The notes under the pieces were generated by a model. That model saw nothing but the letters and a program-made list of their open reading frames with translations, was not told where the DNA came from and did not search any database. A stretch of 64,000 nucleotides of DNA from Paraliobacillus sp. PM-2 (GTDB lineage: Bacteria > Bacillota > Bacilli > Bacillales > Amphibacillaceae): positions 806,001 to 870,000 of the forward strand of contig NZ_CTEI01000001.1 of the NCBI RefSeq assembly GCF_001368815.1, given 5' to 3'. Below, in pieces: positions 1 to 10,422 of the stretch; positions within the stretch are counted from its first letter, which is position 1, and each line of letters starts with the position of its first letter. The translations under genes were made by a program, and so were the position numbers.

Positions 1-201
<201 letters not shown>

Positions 202-211
202 AGAATAGCTA

Positions 212-257
212 AAGAGGATGTAAGCCAATTACGGCTTACATCCTCTTTTTTTTTTTA
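212..257 (+). terminator. Rho-independent terminator of eno
   Basis: A 15-base perfect stem (212-226 with 233-247, AAGAGGATGTAAGCC and its complement) closes a 6-base loop and runs into an uninterrupted T tract at 246-256. Confidence 0.95.
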
Positions 258-313
258 TTGACAATTATTATAGGATTGTGTAGGATAGAAAACGCGAATG
301 ATAATCTTTATCA
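258..313 (+). promoter_or_regulatory. Sigma-A promoter with Fur box for the iron-siderophore uptake operon
   Basis: TTGACA at 258-263 and TAGGAT at 281-286 are separated by 17 bases, placing the start near 293. Immediately downstream, 299-313 reads TGATAATCTTTATCA, which matches the 7-1-7 Fur core (TGATAATNATTATCA) at all but one position. A repressor there would sit on the initially transcribed region. The downstream genes are iron-siderophore uptake genes, so iron-responsive Fur repression is a well-supported inference. Confidence 0.85.
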
Positions 314-342
314 ATTGTAAATATAAAATGGAGGATAATACT

Positions 343-1338
343 ATGATAAAAAAAATAAGTTTTTTACTAAGCGTTTTAATCTTCTTTACACTTACAGCTT
401 GTGGAACTAATGAAGATACAACAGAAAAAGATGATGGTTCAACAAATAATAATACTACTAATGCGGAAGCAATTACTATTAAAGATGCATACGATGAAAC
501 GACATTTGAACAAGTACCTGAACGCGTTGTTGTGTTAGAATGGGTGTATGCAGAAGATCTTTTAGCGCTAGATCTACAACCAGTAGGAATGGCAGGTATT
601 GATAATTATCATAAGTGGGTTAACATCCAACCTGAATTATCTGAAGATGTAGTCGATGTAGGAACCCGTCAAGAACCAAATTTAGAAGCAATTGCTTCCT
701 TAAATCCCGATGTGATTATTACAGCTGGGTTCCGTCATGAAGCAATTATGGATAGTCTAGAAGGCATTGCACCTACTTTAGCTTTCAACCCTTATCCAGG
801 AGAAGGCGAAGGAAATCAATATGAAGAAATGACAACAACATTTAATAAATTAGCGAAATTATTCAATAAACAAGACAAAGCAGAACAAGTACTTGGTAAC
901 ATGAAAAATACCTTTGCAGAAACAGAACAAACGATAGCTGATGCTAACATTAACAATAAATCGTTTGTCTTATCCCAAGCTTTTAGTTCTGATAATAATC
1001 CAGTTATTCGTTTGTTCAAAGATAATGCGATGGCAGTGCAAATAATGGAACAAATCGGATTAGAAAACGCCTATGAATCAGAAGGCTTCCAATTATATGG
1101 ATTTGATCAGGTGAGTGTAGAAGTGCTTCAGAATTTCCAAGATGCAAACTTTTTCTACATTGTACAAGAAAGCGACAATATCTTTACGAATCAATTAGCC
1201 GATAATCCGGCGTGGGAAAATTTAAAATTTGTAAAAGAAGGTAATACGTATCCATTACCCGGCGATACATGGACATTTGGTGGACCACTTTCAGCAGAAG
1301 TATTTGCTGAACAAGTGAAAGAATTATTAATTAAATAA
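343..1338 (+). CDS. Iron-siderophore ABC transporter substrate-binding lipoprotein
   Basis: A 331-residue periplasmic-binding protein of the FecB/FepB/BtuF class (PBP type III fold). It should sit outside the membrane as a lipoprotein and hand ferric siderophore to the permease that follows. Residues 1-20 form a lipoprotein signal (MIKKISFLLSVLIFFTLTAC) with lipobox LTAC, so Cys20 is the acylated N-terminus. The ATG at 343 is chosen over the in-frame ATG at 298 because GGAGG at 330-334 is correctly spaced, the signal peptide starts here, and 298 overlaps the Fur box. The permease begins a few bases after the stop, so they form one operon. The siderophore cannot be read from sequence. Confidence 0.92.
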   Translation: MIKKISFLLSVLIFFTLTACGTNEDTTEKDDGSTNNNTTNAEAITIKDAYDETTFEQVPERVVVLEWVYAEDLLALDLQPVGMAGIDNYHKWVNIQPELSEDVVDVGTRQEPNLEAIASLNPDVIITAGFRHEAIMDSLEGIAPTLAFNPYPGEGEGNQYEEMTTTFNKLAKLFNKQDKAEQVLGNMKNTFAETEQTIADANINNKSFVLSQAFSSDNNPVIRLFKDNAMAVQIMEQIGLENAYESEGFQLYGFDQVSVEVLQNFQDANFFYIVQESDNIFTNQLADNPAWENLKFVKEGNTYPLPGDTWTFGGPLSAEVFAEQVKELLIK

Positions 1339-1356
1339 AAATTGAGATGTGATCGT

Positions 1357-3402
1357 ATGAAAAATACAGCAATAACTAATGGACTAAAAACGGCTCTAAC
1401 CTTTGGGGGAGGGGCCGTACTTTTGGTTCTTTTTCTATTTATACATATTAATCAAGGAAGTGTAGAGCTTGCACCTTCTGTTATAGTGGATGCGATTTTT
1501 CAACCACAAGATATTTTGCAGCACCATACCGTTCGTTATTTACGATTACCTCGGGCAGTTATAGGGATGTTAGCTGGCGGAGCTCTAGCTGTTTCAGGGG
1601 TAATTTTACAAACAATAGCTAAGAACCCATTAGCTTCAGCAAGTACACTTGGCATTCATTCTGGTTCTTATTTTGCGGTAGTATTATCAACAGTTTTTAT
1701 CCCATCTACTGTAACTTATAATGGCTTAATTATAGCCTTTTTAGGTGGAATACTTACTGCTGGTATTGCATATGTACTAGCTGGGACAGCTTCAGGTAAT
1801 CAAGTGAAACTAGTACTTGCTGGTATGGTTATTACCATGATGTTTTCTGCATTCACTTCATTGCTACAATTGTTTTATGAAAATGAAACAGCAGGATTGT
1901 TTTTATGGGGATCAGGAACGTTAGTACAAAACAATTGGGATGGTGTTCAATTTGCCTTTCCGTTTATTCTTATAGGACTCTTATTTGCATTATTATTAGC
2001 GAAGTCTTTGGATATTTTTCGACTTGGTGAAGACGTTGCAAAATCGCTAGGTCAACGTGTTACAGGTATTCGATTAGCTGCTTTAATTATATCGGTATTT
2101 TTAACTGCTGTAACGGTAAGTGTGGTTGGACCAATTGGTTTTGTTGGCTTGATTGCACCACATTTAATTAAATTATTAGGCTATCAAAATCATTTCCTGC
2201 TAATCATTGGATCATTTATTTGGGGGGCTAATGTATTATTAGGTGCTGACATACTTGCGCGTATCATTGATCCTTCTTTTTCTGAATTACCAGTTGGGGC
2301 AATTACAGCGTTCATTGGCGCACCGTGGTTAATATGGCTTGTTTTACAGAAAAGAAAAGATACAATAGGAAACGATAAAACAAGTGCAATGTTAGTTGGT
2401 AAAATGAAGATACCTTTCTCACCAATGTTTATTCTTCTTTTTCTTGTTACTTGTTTAATTATCTTAATTACCATTGGTATGTCAACAGGCAATAATGGTA
2501 TCCAACTAATGGAAAGTTTCCGCGCTCTAACAGGAGTTGAAAATACATTTATTAAGAATATCATTATAAATTTGCGGTTACCAAGGTTATTAGTAGCAGC
2601 TGTTAGTGGCGCACTCTTAGCAATTAGTGGCTTTATTTTTCAAGGTGTATTACGTAATCCTTTAGCAGACCCGTCCGTAATAGGAATTACTTCAGGAGCG
2701 GGGGTTGGTGCATTACTCGTACTTTACGTTTCAGGAATATCAGCAGTTTTTGTTCCGCTTGGAGCGTTCGGTGGGGCTCTACTAGCATTTTTAATTGTTA
2801 TGTTGTTATCTTACCGGGCGAAATTCCAACCGACATTACTTGCTTTATTAGGAATAGGTGTTTCAGCTTTTGGTTCAGCTATTATTCAAATGTTAGTGGT
2901 AAATGCTGATATGGGTGTTGCTTCTGCCTTAACATGGTTAGCAGGGAGTACTTATGCCAAGAGTTGGTCAGAGTTATTCACTTATTTAGTTGGACCATTT
3001 CTATTGGTCATACCTATTTTACTTATTCAGATGAGGCAAATGGCTACATTGGCTTTAGGGGATGATACTGCAAAAGGGTTAGGAATGAGAGTAACACAAA
3101 CAAGATTTTTATTAGCATTATGGGCCTCATTATTAGCTGCAGCAAGTGTAGCAGCAGTTGGATCTATTGGCTTTGTAGGGCTAATAGCACCTCATTTAGC
3201 TCGTATTGTATTAGGGCCTAATCAAAAGTATTTATTGCCGATTGTAGCCCTATTAGGAGCTGTAGTATTAATGTTTGCTGATATTTTAAGCAGAACATTG
3301 TTTGTACCTAAAGAAATCCCTTCTGGTATACTTGTTGCGTTAATTGGTGCACCGTATTTTTTATTTTTAATGTACCGTTCCAATCGCATTCGAGGGGCAT
3401 AA
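1357..3402 (+). CDS. Fused FecCD-type iron-siderophore ABC permease (FhuB-like, two permease halves)
   Basis: One polypeptide of about 681 residues carries two complete FecCD/BtuC permease domains in tandem, as in E. coli FhuB; most Firmicutes use two separate proteins. Each half has the signature regions. The first half has GALAVSGVILQ and IGFVGLIAPHL; the second has GALLAISGFIFQ and IGFVGLIAPHL again. About twenty membrane helices are expected in total. The ATG at 1357 is taken as the start; an in-frame TTG at 1342 is possible. No ATPase gene is in the operon, so a shared ATPase encoded elsewhere (FhuC/YusV-like) is inferred. It lies 18 bases downstream of the binding protein and should share its Fur control. 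Confidence 0.92.
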   Translation: MKNTAITNGLKTALTFGGGAVLLVLFLFIHINQGSVELAPSVIVDAIFQPQDILQHHTVRYLRLPRAVIGMLAGGALAVSGVILQTIAKNPLASASTLGIHSGSYFAVVLSTVFIPSTVTYNGLIIAFLGGILTAGIAYVLAGTASGNQVKLVLAGMVITMMFSAFTSLLQLFYENETAGLFLWGSGTLVQNNWDGVQFAFPFILIGLLFALLLAKSLDIFRLGEDVAKSLGQRVTGIRLAALIISVFLTAVTVSVVGPIGFVGLIAPHLIKLLGYQNHFLLIIGSFIWGANVLLGADILARIIDPSFSELPVGAITAFIGAPWLIWLVLQKRKDTIGNDKTSAMLVGKMKIPFSPMFILLFLVTCLIILITIGMSTGNNGIQLMESFRALTGVENTFIKNIIINLRLPRLLVAAVSGALLAISGFIFQGVLRNPLADPSVIGITSGAGVGALLVLYVSGISAVFVPLGAFGGALLAFLIVMLLSYRAKFQPTLLALLGIGVSAFGSAIIQMLVVNADMGVASALTWLAGSTYAKSWSELFTYLVGPFLLVIPILLIQMRQMATLALGDDTAKGLGMRVTQTRFLLALWASLLAAASVAAVGSIGFVGLIAPHLARIVLGPNQKYLLPIVALLGAVVLMFADILSRTLFVPKEIPSGILVALIGAPYFLFLMYRSNRIRGA

Positions 3403-3442
3403 TCAAATTCGTTGGATTTCATATAGTGCAATTTAAAGAATT

Positions 3443-3485
3443 AAAAAAGGCTTCATTTCTAAAAATATAGAAGTGAAGCCTTTTT
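3443..3485. terminator. Bidirectional terminator between the iron permease and ptsI
   Basis: A stem (3443-3460 with 3469-3485) has an A tract on its left side and a T tract on its right. It can therefore stop both the rightward iron operon and the leftward ptsHI operon, which converge here. Confidence 0.93.
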
Positions 3486-3489
3486 GTTA

Positions 3490-5205
3490 TTATTGATTTG
3501 TTTTTTCGCGAATAAATGATTCTACTTCATCAGCTGTGTTCATGCTAAGTAATTGATCTTTGTATGATGCAAGTTCCTCTTTTGATAGGTCCTTGATTTG
3601 TGTGCGTGCTGGTAAAATAGATGTTGCACTCATACTGAATTCATCTAATCCAAGTCCAAGAAGAATTGGAATAGCAATGGAGTCTCCAGCCATTTCTCCA
3701 CACATACCAGCCCATTTACCTTCAGCGTGTGCTGCTTCAATCACATTGTTTACAAGGTTTAAAATAGCAGGGTGGTATGGTTGATATAAGTATGATACTC
3801 GTTCGTTCATACGGTCAGCCGCCATCGTATATTGAATTAAATCATTTGTACCAATACTGAAGAAGTCAACTTCTTTAGCAAATTGACGAGCAATAACTGC
3901 TGTTGAAGGAATTTCTACCATGATACCAACTTCGATATCGTCAGAAACTTCTATGCCTTCTTTTTGCAGGTTGTCTTTTTCTTCAAGTAAAATTGCTTTT
4001 GCTTCACGGAATTCATTCAGTGTTGCAATCATTGGGAACATAATTTTTAAGTTACCATACGTACTTGCACGTAATAAGGCACGTAGTTGAACACGGAAAA
4101 TATCATCACGCTCTAAGCAAAGACGAATTGCACGGAATCCTAAAAATGGATTCATTTCTTTTGGCAAGTCAAGATAGCTTAACTCTTTATCTCCACCAAT
4201 ATCTAATGTACGAACAACAACAGGTTTGTCCCCCATTTGTTCTAGTACAGACTTATAAGCTTCAAACTGCTCTTCTTCTGTCGGTAATTCACTTTTACCC
4301 ATGTAAAGAAACTCTGTACGATATAATCCGACACCTTCACCACCATTATTGATCACACCAGTAACATCTTCAGGTGTACCAATATTGGCAACTAATTCCA
4401 CATGTGAGCCTTCAGACGAAACGGTTGGCTCATCTTTTAATTGTGCCCATATTTCTTTTTGTTTCTCAAAGTCAGCTTGTTTTTGTTCATATTGCTTAAT
4501 AACATCATCAGTAGGGTTAATAATTACTTGTCCATCAATACCATCTACAATCACAACATCATTTTCTTTAGCATCATTTGTAATTGTTTTTGTACCTACA
4601 ACAGCAGGAATCTCCAGTGACCGGGCCATAATAGCAGAGTGAGATGTGCGGCCACCAATGTTTGTTGTAAAGCCTTTTACAAATTGCTTGTTTAATTGAG
4701 CTGTGTCAGATGGCGTTAAGTCTTCCGCAATAACAACAACTTCTTCATCAATAAGTGCTGGGTCAGGGAACGATACATTTAAAAGATGTGCCATTACACG
4801 CTTGGTTACATCTTGAATATCAGCAGCACGTTCACGCATATATTCGTTATCCATTGATTTAAACATATTGACAAACATGGTTGCTGTTTCATTTAAAGCA
4901 GATTCAGCATTTACTTTATCTGTTTTAATTTTTTCTTCAATTGGATTGATTAATTCTGGATCACCTAATACTAGCAAGTGAGCTGAGAAGATTTCAGCAT
5001 GCTCATCACCTAAGGTTTTACGCGCATTTTCTTTAATTATTTCTAGTTCCTTTTTAGAAATGTCAAGCGCATCATTTAAGCGTTTTACTTCTGCTTCTAC
5101 ATCATCAACGACCTTTTCTTCAAACGAAAGGTCAGGAGCTTCTAACTTATATGCTTTGGCAATAGCAACTCCATTTGATGCTGCAATCCCTTTAATAGTA
5201 GTCAT
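3490..5205 (-). CDS. ptsI: PTS enzyme I (phosphoenolpyruvate-protein phosphotransferase)
   Basis: 571 residues, the usual length for enzyme I. It takes phosphate from phosphoenolpyruvate onto a histidine and passes it to HPr in the cytoplasm, driving all PTS sugar uptake. The phosphorylated histidine lies in [21 protein letters not shown] near residue 190. The C-terminal PEP-binding barrel shows EFLYMG, the GGDKELSYL segment, [15 protein letters not shown] and the catalytic cysteine in GMCGEMAGD. The ATG follows a GGGGAG ribosome site six bases after the ptsH stop, so the genes are co-transcribed and probably translationally coupled. Unlike B. subtilis there is no ptsG upstream. Confidence 0.98.
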   Translation of the reverse strand: MTTIKGIAASNGVAIAKAYKLEAPDLSFEEKVVDDVEAEVKRLNDALDISKKELEIIKENARKTLGDEHAEIFSAHLLVLGDPELINPIEEKIKTDKVNAESALNETATMFVNMFKSMDNEYMRERAADIQDVTKRVMAHLLNVSFPDPALIDEEVVVIAEDLTPSDTAQLNKQFVKGFTTNIGGRTSHSAIMARSLEIPAVVGTKTITNDAKENDVVIVDGIDGQVIINPTDDVIKQYEQKQADFEKQKEIWAQLKDEPTVSSEGSHVELVANIGTPEDVTGVINNGGEGVGLYRTEFLYMGKSELPTEEEQFEAYKSVLEQMGDKPVVVRTLDIGGDKELSYLDLPKEMNPFLGFRAIRLCLERDDIFRVQLRALLRASTYGNLKIMFPMIATLNEFREAKAILLEEKDNLQKEGIEVSDDIEVGIMVEIPSTAVIARQFAKEVDFFSIGTNDLIQYTMAADRMNERVSYLYQPYHPAILNLVNNVIEAAHAEGKWAGMCGEMAGDSIAIPILLGLGLDEFSMSATSILPARTQIKDLSKEELASYKDQLLSMNTADEVESFIREKTNQ

Positions 5206-5211
5206 TAAAAA

Positions 5212-5481
5212 TTACTCCCCTAGTCCTTCTTTTTTAATTACTTCATAAATAGCATCAATTGCTTCTTGTTCATCAGAGCCTTCTGCAATAATTTTAATTT
5301 CTGCATCTTTAGGAATACCGAGTGACATAACACCCATAATTGATTTTAAGTTAACTGATTTACCGTTGTATTCAACGTTAACATCTGAGGAAAAACTACC
5401 TGCTTTGTTAACTAGCACTGTTGCTGGTCGTGCATGAACACCTGTTGAATCTGTAATTGTAACAACTTTTTCTGCTGCCAT
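5212..5481 (-). CDS. ptsH: HPr phosphocarrier protein
   Basis: 89 residues, typical of HPr. The catalytic histidine is His16 counting Met1 (His15 of the mature form) in [12 protein letters not shown]. The regulatory HPr-kinase site is Ser47 (Ser46 mature) in [11 protein letters not shown], so this HPr should also act with CcpA in carbon catabolite control, as known for the family in Firmicutes. TAGGAGG lies eight bases before the ATG. First gene of a two-gene ptsHI operon. Confidence 0.98.
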   Translation of the reverse strand: MAAEKVVTITDSTGVHARPATVLVNKAGSFSSDVNVEYNGKSVNLKSIMGVMSLGIPKDAEIKIIAEGSDEQEAIDAIYEVIKKEGLGE

Positions 5482-5923
5482 AAAAAAAACCTCCTAAATG
5501 AATATAATTTTTATAGGTATACACTTCAGTACAATTTTACTCTGTTTTAAGGTGTAATTTCAAGAATTACACGAAAAACGATACATAATTGTACGATTTC
5601 ATAAAAAGAAGGGATCATAGTTGCCTTTCTTTACATTATACCGCTACTACAATACCATTATATTAAGATGAAGTCTACTTCCATTTCATGAACAAAATAG
5701 TACAAATAGTTTTTAGTATAATCTTATTTATCTCTATTAGTTTAAGCATGTATATGTATATTTATTCTCATGTTATTCCATGGACATATCACTCATTGTT
5801 TTTGATGGTAAAAAAATTTGGTTGTATCCGTTGTCATAACTTTTAAAATAAACTTGCGTAGTAATGGGTATTTATGCTACATTATCTTTATGTATTAGTG
5901 CGTCTTAGGAGGTGTGCGCAACC
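5482..5923. other. Divergent intergenic region between ptsH and secG
   Basis: About 440 AT-rich bases hold the leftward ptsH promoter and the rightward secG promoter. A possible secG promoter is TTGCGT at 5854-5859 and TACATT at 5878-5883 with an 18-base spacer. No convincing -35/-10 pair was found for ptsH by eye. A possible 52-residue ORF lies at 5688-5846 and is listed separately. Confidence 0.5.
5688..5846 (+). CDS. Possible small membrane protein with C-terminal CxxC
   Basis: An ATG-to-TAA ORF of 52 residues starts MNKIVQIVFSIILFISISL, which looks like a single membrane segment or uncleaved signal. It ends with a basic tail, KKFGCIRCHNF, containing a Cys-x-x-Cys pair. The ribosome site is weak (AAGATGAAG, about 12 bases upstream). 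I do not recognise a family. The hydrophobic N-terminus could be chance in AT-rich DNA, so this is a candidate only. Confidence 0.3.
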   Translation: MNKIVQIVFSIILFISISLSMYMYIYSHVIPWTYHSLFLMVKKFGCIRCHNF

Positions 5924-6154
5924 ATGCAAGGAGTTGCGATTACGTTATTAATTGTTGATGCAGTAGCACTTATTGTTTTAGTTTTATTACAATCAGGAAA
6001 AAGTGCCGGTTTGTCAGGTGCAATCTCTGGTGGTGCAGAACAACTATTTGGTAAACAAAAGGCACGTGGAATTGATGCAGTATTGCACCGTGCAACAGTT
6101 GTTACAGGAGTATTATTATTCCTATTAACATTTGCAGTTGCTTATATTTTATAA
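5924..6154 (+). CDS. secG: Preprotein translocase subunit SecG
   Basis: 76 residues with two hydrophobic helices (about 3-24 and 55-76) and the conserved cytosolic loop [23 protein letters not shown] that marks SecG. It is the small, non-essential SecYEG channel subunit that helps SecA-driven export. The ATG at 5924 is preferred over the upstream GTG at 5912 because AGGAGGTG at 5907-5914 is ideally spaced for it. It precedes the carboxylesterase and rnr in the order seen in other Bacilli. Confidence 0.96.
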   Translation: MQGVAITLLIVDAVALIVLVLLQSGKSAGLSGAISGGAEQLFGKQKARGIDAVLHRATVVTGVLLFLLTFAVAYIL

Positions 6155-6161
6155 TGTATGC

Positions 6162-6200
6162 AAAAACCCTCTTATTATTAAAATAATAAGAGGGTTTTTG
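6162..6200 (+). terminator. Rho-independent terminator of secG
   Basis: The arm AAAAACCCTCTTATTATT pairs with AATAATAAGAGGGTTTTT across a very short loop, ending in TTTTTG. Confidence 0.93.
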
Positions 6201-6314
6201 ATATATTTGAGAACAGAGTTTCCAATTCAGATATTAGGAGTGTATCCTTATTTTTGATAAGATATATAAATAAATTAATGGTAGAATTGGTAAGTTAGAA
6301 AGGAAGAACTAATA

Positions 6315-7058
6315 ATGAAAATAAAAAAACCCCAGCCTTTTACGTTTGAAGAAGGTGAAAGAGCGGTATTATTATTACATGGATTTACTGGGCATACGGC
6401 AGATGTTCGTATATTAGCAAGATTTTTACAAAAAAAAGGTTATACCACACATGCACCTATCTATCGTGGACATGGCGGTTCTCCTGAAGATTTAATACAT
6501 GTTCAAGCTTCTGAGTGGTGGGAGGATGTGAAAACAGCATATACCCATTTAAAAGAGTTAGGCTATAAAAAAATTGCTGTAGCAGGTCTCTCACTAGGCG
6601 GTGTACTTGGACTGAAGCTTTCTTATTCGGAACCGATTACAGGTGTTGTTCCAATGTGTGCACCGATGTTTTTTGATCATACATCTCAACTTACTAAAGG
6701 GTTTCAATTATATGCAAGACAGTATAAACAAGCAGAAGGGAAGGATCATCAAACAATTGATACGGAAATTAAACAATTATTAGATCAATCCAGTATGTTA
6801 TTCCAAGAACTAGGCGAGACAATCACAGAGGTACAGAAACATGTAGATCAAATCTATACACCAACATTTGTTGTACAAGCTGAAGATGATCAAATGATTA
6901 ATACAGATAGTGCACATTACATTTATGAGAATGTAGAATGTGATCAAAAATCAATTAAATGGTATCAAGATGCTGGACATGCGATTACATTAGGACAGAA
7001 AAAAGATGAAGTTCATGAAGATATTTATCAATTTTTAGAATCATTAGATTGGTCTTAA
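6315..7058 (+). CDS. est: Carboxylesterase / monoacylglycerol-lipase-like alpha/beta hydrolase
   Basis: 247 residues, matching the Geobacillus Est30 / B. subtilis YvaK family of cytosolic carboxylesterases, which cleave short- to medium-chain esters. The oxyanion-hole region is LLHGFTGHTADVR. The nucleophile elbow is GLSLGG (Ser about residue 93), the acid lies in AEDDQMINTDS and the histidine in DAGHAITL. GAAAGGAAG precedes the ATG. It sits between secG and rnr, the usual place for this gene. The physiological substrate is not known. Confidence 0.93.
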   Translation: MKIKKPQPFTFEEGERAVLLLHGFTGHTADVRILARFLQKKGYTTHAPIYRGHGGSPEDLIHVQASEWWEDVKTAYTHLKELGYKKIAVAGLSLGGVLGLKLSYSEPITGVVPMCAPMFFDHTSQLTKGFQLYARQYKQAEGKDHQTIDTEIKQLLDQSSMLFQELGETITEVQKHVDQIYTPTFVVQAEDDQMINTDSAHYIYENVECDQKSIKWYQDAGHAITLGQKKDEVHEDIYQFLESLDWS

Positions 7059-7102
7059 TCCATAATATAATTAGACCTGTCTAGTAGAAAGAAGGTGAAA
7101 GA

Positions 7103-9388
7103 ATGGAATTAAAAGAAATGCAACAAGCATTAATCGATTATTTTAAAACAGAAGCAACAAAGCCATTAACCGTACAGGAGCTTGAAGAAGGCTTACCGTT
7201 AGAAAACGCTGATGAGTTTAAAATGCTAATGAAGGTACTTAATGAATTGGAGGAAAAAGGGGAGTTAGTGCGCACGCGTAAAAATCGTTATGGCTTACCT
7301 GAACGAATGAATCTAATTCGAGGACGTATTCAAATGCATGCAAAAGGTTTTGCATTTTTAATCCCGGATGATGAGGAGCAAGATGATGTGTATATTAATC
7401 ATTCTGACTTACAATCAGCGATGAATAATGATATCGTTCTTGTGCGTGTTGATGGGAGAGATGAATTAGGCCGTCGTCCAGAAGGTGTTGTTATTCGTAT
7501 CGTTGAACGTGCGACAACACGTATTATTGGTACCTATGAAGATAATGGTAACTTTGGTTTTGTCATTGCAGACGATAAACGTATTCCAAATGATATTTTT
7601 ATACCAAAAAATGCGTCAAATGGTGCGGTTACGGGACATAAGGTTATTGTCGATATAACTAAATTTCCAGAAGAACGAATGAGTGCTGAAGGTGAAGTAT
7701 TAGAGATACTTGGTCACAAAAATGATCCGGGTATGGACATTATATCAATCATTTACAAGCATGGCATTCAAGTGGATTTTCCTGAAGATGTATTAGAACA
7801 TGCAAAACAGATACCTGATCAAATTCATCCGTCCGAATTAAACAATAGACGTGATTTACGTGATGAAATGATTGTGACGATTGATGGTGCGGATGCTAAA
7901 GATTTAGATGATGCTGTAACCGTAAAAAAATTACCTAACGGAAATTATAAGCTTGGTGTGTATATTGCAGATGTCTCTTATTATGTCGAAGAAAATTCAC
8001 CAATTGATAAGGAAGCTATTGATCGGGCAACGAGTGTTTATTTAGTAGACCGTGTGATTCCAATGATTCCGCATCGTTTATCTAATGGGATTTGTTCTTT
8101 AAATCCACAAGTAGATCGATTGACTTTAGGGTGTGAAATGGAAATTGACAAGAGCGGTGAAGTCGTACATCATGATATTTTTCAAAGTGTTATTCGTACA
8201 AATGAGCGAATGACTTATTCGGATGTAAATAGCATACTTGTCGATCAAGATGAAGCGTTAAGAGATCGTTATCGAGAGCTTGTTCCAATGTTTGAGGAAA
8301 TGGAAGAATTGGCAGAAGTATTACGTAGAAAACGTTTCGGACGTGGAGCCATTGATTTTGATTTTAAAGAAGCACAAGTATTAGTGGATGCTAACGGGAA
8401 AGCGGAGGATGTGGTTATTAGAGAACGTTCGGTTGCTGAGCGACTAATTGAAGAATTTATGCTCGCAGCAAATGAAACAGTAGCTGAACATTTTCATTGG
8501 ATGGACGTGCCATTTATTCATCGTATTCACGAGGATCCAGATCCTGATAAATTACAAAAGTTCTTTGAATTTATTGGTCAGTTAGGATACTCGGTAAAAG
8601 GAACAGCGAATGAGATTCATCCACAATCCCTACAAAAAGTGCTTGAAATGGTTCAAGGTGAACAAGAAGAAATGATCATTTCTAAATTAATGTTACGTTC
8701 CATGAAACAAGCAAAATATGATCCGCAAAGCATTGGACATTTTGGATTAGCGACAAATTTCTATACACATTTTACATCTCCGATACGACGTTATCCTGAC
8801 TTAATTGTGCATCGGCTAATTCGAACATATTTAGTTAACAAGCAAATGGATGAAAAAACACAACATCACTGGAAAGACCGAATGCCAGAGATTGCAAAGC
8901 ATGCTTCGGAGAAAGAACGTGCAGCAGTCGATGCAGAACGAGAAACAGACGACTTGAAAAAGGCAGAATACATGCAAGATAAAATCGGGGAAGAATTTGA
9001 TGGTGTGATTAGCTCAGTAACAAATTTTGGTTTGTTTGTTGAACTGCCAAATACAGTAGAAGGGCTTGTTCATGTCAGCTATTTAACGGATGATTATTAT
9101 CATTTTGATGAACGTGCATATGCGATGATTGGGGAGAGAACAGGAAACATTTTCCGTATTGGTGATGAAATTACTGTTAAAGTAGCAAATGTAAATATTG
9201 AAGAGCGTGCAGTGGACTTTGAAATTGTTGGGATGAAGCCTAGACGTGTTCGTTCAGCAGGAAATAATGAAACTTCTAATAGAGAAGAGAGAAGAAAAAA
9301 AGACAAACCTGCTAAGGAAAGAAAGAACAAGGGAAAAATGAAACCACCAAAAGCATCTAAAAAGAAAAAAGCTAAAAAGAAAAAGTAA
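7103..9388 (+). CDS. rnr: Ribonuclease R
   Basis: A 761-residue processive 3'-5' exoribonuclease of the RNase II/R family that degrades structured RNA and, with tmRNA-SmpB, non-stop mRNAs. The N-terminus is a winged-helix region followed by two cold-shock domains (about 65-220). The RNB catalytic domain carries the acidic cluster in [16 protein letters not shown] and the [12 protein letters not shown] motif. An S1 domain lies near 625-710, and the tail after 715 is strongly lysine-rich (KKKKAKKKK). GAAGGTG precedes the ATG. Placement before smpB and ssrA is the standard Bacillus order and fits a shared role in ribosome rescue and RNA decay. Confidence 0.97.
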   Translation: MELKEMQQALIDYFKTEATKPLTVQELEEGLPLENADEFKMLMKVLNELEEKGELVRTRKNRYGLPERMNLIRGRIQMHAKGFAFLIPDDEEQDDVYINHSDLQSAMNNDIVLVRVDGRDELGRRPEGVVIRIVERATTRIIGTYEDNGNFGFVIADDKRIPNDIFIPKNASNGAVTGHKVIVDITKFPEERMSAEGEVLEILGHKNDPGMDIISIIYKHGIQVDFPEDVLEHAKQIPDQIHPSELNNRRDLRDEMIVTIDGADAKDLDDAVTVKKLPNGNYKLGVYIADVSYYVEENSPIDKEAIDRATSVYLVDRVIPMIPHRLSNGICSLNPQVDRLTLGCEMEIDKSGEVVHHDIFQSVIRTNERMTYSDVNSILVDQDEALRDRYRELVPMFEEMEELAEVLRRKRFGRGAIDFDFKEAQVLVDANGKAEDVVIRERSVAERLIEEFMLAANETVAEHFHWMDVPFIHRIHEDPDPDKLQKFFEFIGQLGYSVKGTANEIHPQSLQKVLEMVQGEQEEMIISKLMLRSMKQAKYDPQSIGHFGLATNFYTHFTSPIRRYPDLIVHRLIRTYLVNKQMDEKTQHHWKDRMPEIAKHASEKERAAVDAERETDDLKKAEYMQDKIGEEFDGVISSVTNFGLFVELPNTVEGLVHVSYLTDDYYHFDERAYAMIGERTGNIFRIGDEITVKVANVNIEERAVDFEIVGMKPRRVRSAGNNETSNREERRKKDKPAKERKNKGKMKPPKASKKKKAKKKK

Positions 9389-9397
9389 TAAAAATAG

Positions 9398-9429
9398 GAA
9401 TGCACAATCAACGTGTTGTGCATTCTTTT
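9398..9429 (+). terminator. Terminator of rnr
   Basis: GAATGCACAA (9398-9407) pairs with TTGTGCATTC (9416-9425), followed by TTTTC. The T tract is short, so efficiency may be moderate. Confidence 0.8.
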
Positions 9430-9467
9430 CGTGTAAGACGTATTCGACCTAGCAATATTTCGTTATC

Positions 9468-10340
9468 TTAAAGTTGAACATTAATCCATTTACCATATAG
9501 GATCCATCCATCTGAGACATCAAACAGTTTTATATTGGGAATATTAGCTACACCTTCTTTTGAAAAGTCGAACCAAGGTCGAGGGTGTAGTCCGTCATGA
9601 TTCACATGATGATTTATAGTATTCCAAAAGCCAGCTTGCTCAAAATGGTCATTCCAAAAATATTTCACGTGAGCGAACCATTCTCTTTTTTGATCATTTT
9701 TAATAATCATGAAACGGTCGTTTGTCGGATTAAGATAAAAAGTAGAGTGTGCTAATTCTTCATCCGTAAGCAATGCATCAGAGTATGGCATTGGATAGTA
9801 ACATTCAAACGGATAAACGTGTAGTGCATTTTCTATCTTTAATTGCTTTATTAACTTGCGCTTGTCTGTTAAAGAAGTTATTTTCGTCCAAATCTCTCCT
9901 TCTTTACCTTTTATAATAGTGTTAGCTTTTACAGGAAAGGAATAAAGTGTGGTGAGCTCATCTAAATGGAGTTTTTTCAATACTTTTCTAGCTCTGTAAT
10001 TATGTATATTAGTATTGGCGCCAATCCAATTCACACTAGAAGTATGTATAAGCATGTCAATTATATATGCAAGAAGACTTGTTGCATGTCCATTTTCACG
10101 AAATCGAATATCGCTACGCAAGCGACCTAACATAGCATATCCACCTGGGAATATCGAATAACCAGCAATCGATACTAATCTATTCTTATCAAACCAGCCA
10201 AATAAAGCTTGGGTTTTTGATTGGATTAAATCGGGGAAAATGTGTAGTACATAATCATCTTGTATACCTGTTTGCATATTTCTTACTAAATCATAATCAT
10301 CTATGGTTAATGGACGGAAAGGTAATAATGGTTCATTCAT
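9468..10340 (-). CDS. GNAT-family N-acetyltransferase, substrate unknown
   Basis: 290 residues. The N-terminal half looks like a GNAT fold: the acetyl-CoA pyrophosphate loop region is RLRSDIRFRENGHATSLL, and a following NTNIHNYRARKVLKKLHL resembles the N-x-x-A/S-x-x-x-x-x-K helix of these enzymes. The C-terminal half (about 150-290) has no recognisable domain and is rich in aromatic residues. AGGAGG lies correctly before the ATG. It is a monocistronic minus-strand gene between rnr and smpB. The acceptor substrate cannot be inferred. Confidence 0.75.
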   Translation of the reverse strand: MNEPLLPFRPLTIDDYDLVRNMQTGIQDDYVLHIFPDLIQSKTQALFGWFDKNRLVSIAGYSIFPGGYAMLGRLRSDIRFRENGHATSLLAYIIDMLIHTSSVNWIGANTNIHNYRARKVLKKLHLDELTTLYSFPVKANTIIKGKEGEIWTKITSLTDKRKLIKQLKIENALHVYPFECYYPMPYSDALLTDEELAHSTFYLNPTNDRFMIIKNDQKREWFAHVKYFWNDHFEQAGFWNTINHHVNHDGLHPRPWFDFSKEGVANIPNIKLFDVSDGWILYGKWINVQL

Positions 10341-10422
10341 TGTCTATACCTCCTAAGAAATCATGCATATAGTATATTTTCTATCATCGCATATAGAAAA
10401 CTTTATTGTCTATGAATAAGCG

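Noticed and set aside
298-342. Upstream in-frame start (ATG 298) of the iron-siderophore binding protein
   Set aside because: It lies just after the predicted transcription start, overlaps the Fur box, and would put 15 residues ahead of a lipoprotein signal.
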